Source of the DNA: Candidatus Cloacimonadota bacterium | GTDB taxonomy: Bacteria; Cloacimonadota; Cloacimonadia; Cloacimonadales; TCS61 | Reading direction: 5' to 3' | DNA: 10,596 nt | Assembly (NCBI GenBank): GCA_029932755.1 | Contig: JAOZPK010000081.1 | Span: 1 to 10,596 of the forward strand | Shown here: positions 6,754 through 10,596 of the stretch, piece by piece | Numbering within the stretch: position 1 is the first letter of the stretch | Layout of the letters: each line of letters begins with the position of its first letter | Made by a program: the position numbers and the translations under genes | Notes under the pieces: generated by a model | Database searches by the model: none | What the model saw: only the letters and a program-made list of their open reading frames with translations | What the model was told of the DNA's origin: nothing

Positions 6754-8778
6754 TTGGAAAAATTTTTAGTAACTAGTGCGCTAACTTATGCAAATGGAAA
6801 ACTACATATTGGTCACATTGCCGGGTCTTATTTAAATGCAGACATTTTTGTTAGGTATCAGAAGTTAATTGGAAATGATGTGCTATATGTTGGAGGAACA
6901 GACGATTATGGAACGCCTATCTCACTTAAAGCTGAAGAAGAAAATGTATCACCCCAAGAAATTGCGGATAAATTTAATAGAAGTATAATAGTTGATCTTG
7001 AAGGATTAAATATCCAATTTGATAACTTTTCAGGAACATCCCATTCTGGTCATATAAAAGACTCACAAGATTTTTTTACAAATCTGTATGATGCTGGATA
7101 CATTATAAAAAAAGATATTAAACAATTTTATGATGAAAAGCAGAAGCGTTTTTTATCGGATAGATATGTTGAGGGTATCTGTCCATTTTGCAAATCAGAA
7201 GGAGCGCGTGGAGATCAATGTGATACTTGCGGGAAATTGATCGATGCAATGGATTTGATCGAGCCGAAAAGCAAGCTTTCGGGTGAAGTTCCAATAATAA
7301 AAGATACAACGCATTGGTACCTTGATCTTCCTAAATTTGAGAAAGAATTACGTGAGTGGATAGATACAAAAACATATTGGAAAGATAATGTTAAGAATTT
7401 TGTTCTTGGTTGGCTTAATGAAGGATTACATGAACGTGGTATTACTCGAGATCTGAACTGGGGAGTTCCCATTCCATTGGAGAATACTGAAGGAAAAGTA
7501 CTTTATGTTTGGTTTGATGCACCTATTGGATATCTTTCTTCTACCAAAGAATGGGCGATAAAAATAGGTAATCCTGATAAATGGAAAGATTATTGGCTTG
7601 ATGATAAAACAAAGATGATACACTTTTTGGGAAAAGACAACATCCCATTCCATACGATAATCTGGCCTGCAATGCTCTCAAAGCAGAAAGAGAGTTTCGT
7701 GCTTCCTTTCGATGTACCTGCCAATGAATTCCTGAATCTGGAAGGACAGAAAATGTCCACAAGCCGCAACTGGACTGTTTGGGTAGAAGATTATCTGAAG
7801 TATTTTGAGGGTGAGTATCTACGTTATGTGCTGGCTGCTAATGCACCGGAAACAAAAGATAGCGATTTTAGTTGGGAAGATTTCAGAATGCATATAAATT
7901 CAGAGCTGAATAACGTATTGGGCAATTTAGCAAATAGAACTTGTGTTTTTGCAAATAAGTATTTTGATGGAATTATCAAACGTCCAGAACAGTTTTCCGA
8001 ATTATCAATGAATACTTTTGCGGAAGTGCATGAACTTGCTGATGAAGTCGGTAGATCTTATTCAAATTACCAAGTTAGGAAGGCTACAAAACTATTTATG
8101 GATATTGCTCGAATTGGCAACAAGTACTTTGATGAAACACAACCATGGAATGAGGTGAAGACAGATAAAAACAAAGCCTCAGAAACTTTGTATGTTTGCC
8201 TGGAAATATTGCGAGTACTCTCAATTGTTTCATCACCGGTAATACCTAAGAGCATGATAAATCTTCATGAAATGATCGGTGTTGGAATACCAATTACATG
8301 GGATAACGTTACAAAAAAATCATCCGAATATAATATTAATAATTTAAAAAGATTATTCAGGAAGATAGAAGAAAAGGAAGTTGAAGAGCAACTTGAGATC
8401 CTTGAAAAAAGACAAAAAGAGAATGTAAAGGAAGAGTGCATAATGGAACATAAACCTCAAATTGAATATAAAGACTTTATGAAATTGGAGATCCGTATTG
8501 TAAAGATATTAGAAGCTGAGAAAATTAATAAATCTAATAAATTATTAAAACTTAAAGTAAATATTGGTGGGGAACAACGTTCTGTGATAGCCGGTATTGG
8601 TAAAGATTATAAACCTGATGAACTGATCGGTAAGAAAGTTCCAATGCTGATAAACCTGAAACCCAGAAATGTAATGGGTATAGAATCTCAAGCAATGATC
8701 TTAGCAGCAGAAGATAATGGAAAACTTTTTATTTTGCATGCAGACAAAGATGTAAAGGAAGGAAGTGAAATTTCCTGA
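6754..8778 (+). CDS. metG: Methionyl-tRNA synthetase with C-terminal tRNA-binding domain
   Basis: The 674-residue product is a full-length class I MetRS. It begins VTSALTYANGKLHIGH, with the HIGH signature at 18-21. The connective-peptide zinc knuckle has four Cys (C143, C146, C156, C159) in CPFC and CDTC, and the KMSKS loop is KMSTS at 333-337. The alpha-helical anticodon-binding domain follows (about 385-530), then a charged helical linker (about 535-565) and an OB-fold Trbp111-like domain from about 572 to the end (KLEIRIVKI, SVIAGIG, NLKPRNVMGIESQAMIL), as in dimeric bacterial MetRS. The enzyme charges tRNA-Met and initiator tRNA with methionine in the cytoplasm. Translation starts at TTG with GGAG seven bases before it; the weak codon may lower expression. 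No T-box or S-box structure is seen upstream. The gene stands alone after a terminator, so it likely has its own promoter. Confidence 0.97.
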   Translation: MEKFLVTSALTYANGKLHIGHIAGSYLNADIFVRYQKLIGNDVLYVGGTDDYGTPISLKAEEENVSPQEIADKFNRSIIVDLEGLNIQFDNFSGTSHSGHIKDSQDFFTNLYDAGYIIKKDIKQFYDEKQKRFLSDRYVEGICPFCKSEGARGDQCDTCGKLIDAMDLIEPKSKLSGEVPIIKDTTHWYLDLPKFEKELREWIDTKTYWKDNVKNFVLGWLNEGLHERGITRDLNWGVPIPLENTEGKVLYVWFDAPIGYLSSTKEWAIKIGNPDKWKDYWLDDKTKMIHFLGKDNIPFHTIIWPAMLSKQKESFVLPFDVPANEFLNLEGQKMSTSRNWTVWVEDYLKYFEGEYLRYVLAANAPETKDSDFSWEDFRMHINSELNNVLGNLANRTCVFANKYFDGIIKRPEQFSELSMNTFAEVHELADEVGRSYSNYQVRKATKLFMDIARIGNKYFDETQPWNEVKTDKNKASETLYVCLEILRVLSIVSSPVIPKSMINLHEMIGVGIPITWDNVTKKSSEYNINNLKRLFRKIEEKEVEEQLEILEKRQKENVKEECIMEHKPQIEYKDFMKLEIRIVKILEAEKINKSNKLLKLKVNIGGEQRSVIAGIGKDYKPDELIGKKVPMLINLKPRNVMGIESQAMILAAEDNGKLFILHADKDVKEGSEIS

Positions 8779-8785
8779 GAAGTAA

Positions 8786-8819
8786 TTAAATGACCTGTAG
8801 AATCATTTAAACTACAGGT
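8786..8819 (+). promoter_or_regulatory. Two interleaved inverted repeats (competing hairpins) in the metG-cyclase gap
   Basis: Two perfect 8-base inverted repeats are intertwined. TTAAATGA (8786-8793) pairs with TCATTTAA (8803-8810), and ACCTGTAG (8793-8800) pairs with CTACAGGT (8812-8819). The order is A-B-A'-B', with A and B sharing base 8793, so the two hairpins cannot easily form together: the connecting loops of zero and one base are too short for a full pseudoknot. The second hairpin ends exactly one base before the ATG of the diguanylate cyclase gene and covers the position where a ribosome binding site would lie. No T-run follows, so it is not a standard terminator. A role as an RNA switch, mRNA-stability element or dimer-binding operator is inference. 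Confidence 0.6.
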
Positions 8820-10034
8820 ATGGAGGTAAAGATCGCAAAACAACAAAAGTTCAAGAAAAGCTTAACGGGATCATTTCTTACAAAAAAAAATGCACCGTTA
8901 GAATTGTTTTTAATCATATGTATAACAATAATTGTGTTCATTCTATTAAAATTTTTTCATGTATCAGATCATATGATGGGATCGTATGGTTTTTTTAATT
9001 ATAAACTTGTTATTGAGCTTCTTATAATCTTTTTTGTAATAACTATAGGATTAATTATTTTCACTAATAGAAGATTTAAGGAGTATAAAGAAGATCTTGA
9101 TGAATGGATGAATCTTGATTTTAAACTACATCAATATGAAAAGAAATTTGAGAATATTGTTTATAATGTTCCTGGTATCGCAATTTATGGTGTTGGTAAA
9201 GATCATAGTATAACTTACTGGAATCGTGCCTGTGAGAAAATGTTTGGATTTAAGAATAATAAAGCTATTGGTAGAAAGATCGAAGATTTAATTGTTCCAA
9301 ACTCAAATTTTGAGAAATTTAAAAAAAATATTGATAGATGTTATGAAAGCAATATTGAAATTCACCCAGGTGAAACTGAATATCTCCATAAAAATAAAAA
9401 CATCTTAAATGTGCTAACAAGTTTTCACAAACATGAAAATGTCTTTGGATATCAGGAGTTATATAATTTATCTGTTGATATGACCGAACTTAAAAAAACC
9501 AAAAAAGAACTAAAAAAATCAAATACTAAATTACATACATTGGCTAGAACCGACTCTCTTACTCAGCTTCCGAATCGACGTGCAATTTTAGAAAAACTTG
9601 ATTATGAAAAACTAAAATTTGAAAGATCAAAGGAAGTTTTCACGATTGCAATGATCGATCTGGATAGATTTAAAGACATCAATGATAAATACGGACATGA
9701 ATGCGGTGATTTTGTTTTAAAGCAAATTTCTAATTTAATGCTTGATCTTGTTAGAAAGCAAGATGTTGTGGGACGTTATGGTGGCGAAGAATTTATTTTG
9801 TTCCTTCCTCAAACAAATGCAAAAGGTGCATTACATGTAACAAAACTAATTCTTCAGCAAATTGCAAAATTTCCCATTACTTATAAAAATGAAGAAATCT
9901 CATTAACTGCTACAATAGGTGTTAGTGATTATAAAAATGATGAAATGACAGTTAGCGATCTTATTAAAAATGCTGATAAGGCCATGTATAAAGGAAAATC
10001 TCAAGGCAAGAACAAAGTTGTAGTTTTAAAATAA
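8820..10034 (+). CDS. Membrane-bound PAS-GGDEF diguanylate cyclase
   Basis: The 404-residue product has two hydrophobic segments near the N-terminus (about 28-47 and 62-81) with only a short stretch between them, then a PAS domain (about 108-222, starting FENIVYNVPGIAIYGV, with ITYWNRACEKMFGF), a short charged coiled-coil linker, and a GGDEF domain (about 241-404). The active-site motif is G321-G322-E323-E324-F325, so the cyclase is probably active. An RxxD inhibitory site (R312-D315) sits five residues before it, which implies product inhibition. The enzyme makes c-di-GMP from two GTP at the membrane in response to an unknown PAS input. The start is awkward: ATG 8820 is the only standard start after an in-frame stop at 8808, it has only CAGG one base away, and a GGAGGT lies just after it at 8822-8827. 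A run of nine A follows at 8882-8890. The permease gene begins 15 bases downstream. Confidence 0.93.
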   Translation: MEVKIAKQQKFKKSLTGSFLTKKNAPLELFLIICITIIVFILLKFFHVSDHMMGSYGFFNYKLVIELLIIFFVITIGLIIFTNRRFKEYKEDLDEWMNLDFKLHQYEKKFENIVYNVPGIAIYGVGKDHSITYWNRACEKMFGFKNNKAIGRKIEDLIVPNSNFEKFKKNIDRCYESNIEIHPGETEYLHKNKNILNVLTSFHKHENVFGYQELYNLSVDMTELKKTKKELKKSNTKLHTLARTDSLTQLPNRRAILEKLDYEKLKFERSKEVFTIAMIDLDRFKDINDKYGHECGDFVLKQISNLMLDLVRKQDVVGRYGGEEFILFLPQTNAKGALHVTKLILQQIAKFPITYKNEEISLTATIGVSDYKNDEMTVSDLIKNADKAMYKGKSQGKNKVVVLK

Positions 10035-10049
10035 ACTAAAGAAAATAAT

Positions 10050-10596
10050 ATGTCTATATTAAAAAAAGAACTGGGATTATTATCCGTATTCAGCATTGCA
10101 GCCGGAGCAATGATCAGTTCAGGGTTATTTATTCTACCAGGTCTGGCTTATTTCAAATCGGGACCTGCTGTAATACTGGCATATCTTCTAGCCGGAATTC
10201 TGGTGCTTCCCTCTATGTTTAGTAAAGCAGAACTGGCAACAGCAATGCCAAAATCAGGTGGAGATTATTTCTTTATTAATCGTAGTATGGGAGCAGGGTT
10301 TGGAACAATCGCTGGAATTTCTGCCTGGTTCTCATTAGCCTTTAAGAGTGCATTTGCCTTGGTTGGTATTGGTGCTTTTGCCACTATCATATATCCTGAG
10401 ATCACGATTTTCCAAATTAAACTAATTGCTGTTGTTTTCTGTGTATTTTTTACAATAATAAATCTTAGAAGTACAAAACATGCAGGGCGTTTGCAAGTTG
10501 TTATGGTGATGGGTTTATTGGTGTTACTTTTGTATTATGTGATCAAGGGTATTCCTCACGTCGATAATCGTCATTTTGATGTTTTCATGGAAGGTG
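10050..10596 (+). CDS. APC-superfamily amino acid permease, 5' part
   Basis: An open frame from ATG 10050 runs without a stop to the right edge (182 codons plus one base). The translation starts MSILKKELGLLSVFSIAAGA and continues ISSGLFILPGLAYF, the glycine-rich unwound first transmembrane helix that binds substrate in APC transporters. The block ELATAMPKSGGDYFFINRSMG matches the third-helix region, followed by further membrane segments, including one around IKLIAVVFCVFFTIINLRS. Full-length members have about 430-500 residues, some with a C-terminal stress-protein domain, so more than half is missing. It likely imports an amino acid or related amine; the substrate cannot be told. The start codon is preceded only by weak AAAGAAA, and the 15-base gap to the cyclase suggests one transcript with it. 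Confidence 0.9.
   Translation, partial: MSILKKELGLLSVFSIAAGAMISSGLFILPGLAYFKSGPAVILAYLLAGILVLPSMFSKAELATAMPKSGGDYFFINRSMGAGFGTIAGISAWFSLAFKSAFALVGIGAFATIIYPEITIFQIKLIAVVFCVFFTIINLRSTKHAGRLQVVMVMGLLVLLLYYVIKGIPHVDNRHFDVFMEG

Noticed and set aside
8793..8819. Hairpin as the intrinsic terminator of metG
   Set aside because: The stem is only 8 bp with an 11-base loop and is followed by ATGGAGG rather than a T-run, unlike the clear terminator at 6588.
8786..8819. A classical H-type pseudoknot formed by both stems at once
   Set aside because: The connecting loops would be zero and one base long across 8-bp stems, which is sterically implausible; competing hairpins fit better.
1..10596. CRISPR array, mobile element, tRNA/rRNA or defence system
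   Set aside because: No spaced direct repeats, transposase, integrase, terminal repeats, cloverleaf or defence-type domains were seen; the window is filled by recognised housekeeping and signalling genes.

Overview
The window is an AT-rich bacterial chromosome segment, by eye roughly one third G+C. Nine genes are visible, all on the + strand, and almost every base is coding. A lipoprotein-type murein lytic transglycosylase, a dTDP-sugar enzyme and a membrane-anchored S41 protease point to a diderm (Gram-negative type) bacterium. The protein style would fit an FCB-group lineage such as Cloacimonadota, but that placement is inference and no marker here proves it.

Region 1 (1-6558) is one tightly packed seven-gene cluster: the 3' part of uppS, then cdsA, a dTDP-glucose 4,6-dehydratase (rfbB type), an MltD-like LysM lytic transglycosylase, a RimI-like acetyltransferase, tmk and a CtpA-like S41 peptidase. 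Gaps are at most about 10 bases. Three junctions overlap (two of the TAATG type, one of the ATGA type) and one is exactly abutting, so an operon with translational coupling is likely. The theme is envelope building (lipid carrier, phospholipid precursor, activated sugar, murein turnover, envelope proteolysis), with tmk and rimI carried along. A strong intrinsic terminator at 6588-6623 closes the unit.

Region 2 (6624-6753) is a short AT-rich intergenic stretch with promoter-like elements and a 16-bp palindrome. It leads into metG (6754-8778), which starts at TTG behind a good Shine-Dalgarno sequence.

Region 3 (8779-8819) is a 41-base gap holding two perfect 8-bp inverted repeats that are interleaved, so their hairpins compete. 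The right arm ends directly at the ATG of a membrane PAS-GGDEF diguanylate cyclase (8820-10034). This is the most unusual non-coding signal in the window. Fifteen bases after the cyclase, an APC-family amino acid permease starts at 10050 and runs off the right edge.

The gene content is ordinary housekeeping plus one signalling gene. I see no CRISPR, mobile element, tRNA, rRNA, toxin-antitoxin or defence module, and no convincing undescribed multi-gene system. The points worth checking are the interleaved hairpins before the cyclase gene, the start of the S41 peptidase, the unusual translation start context of the cyclase, and the lone rfbB-type gene.
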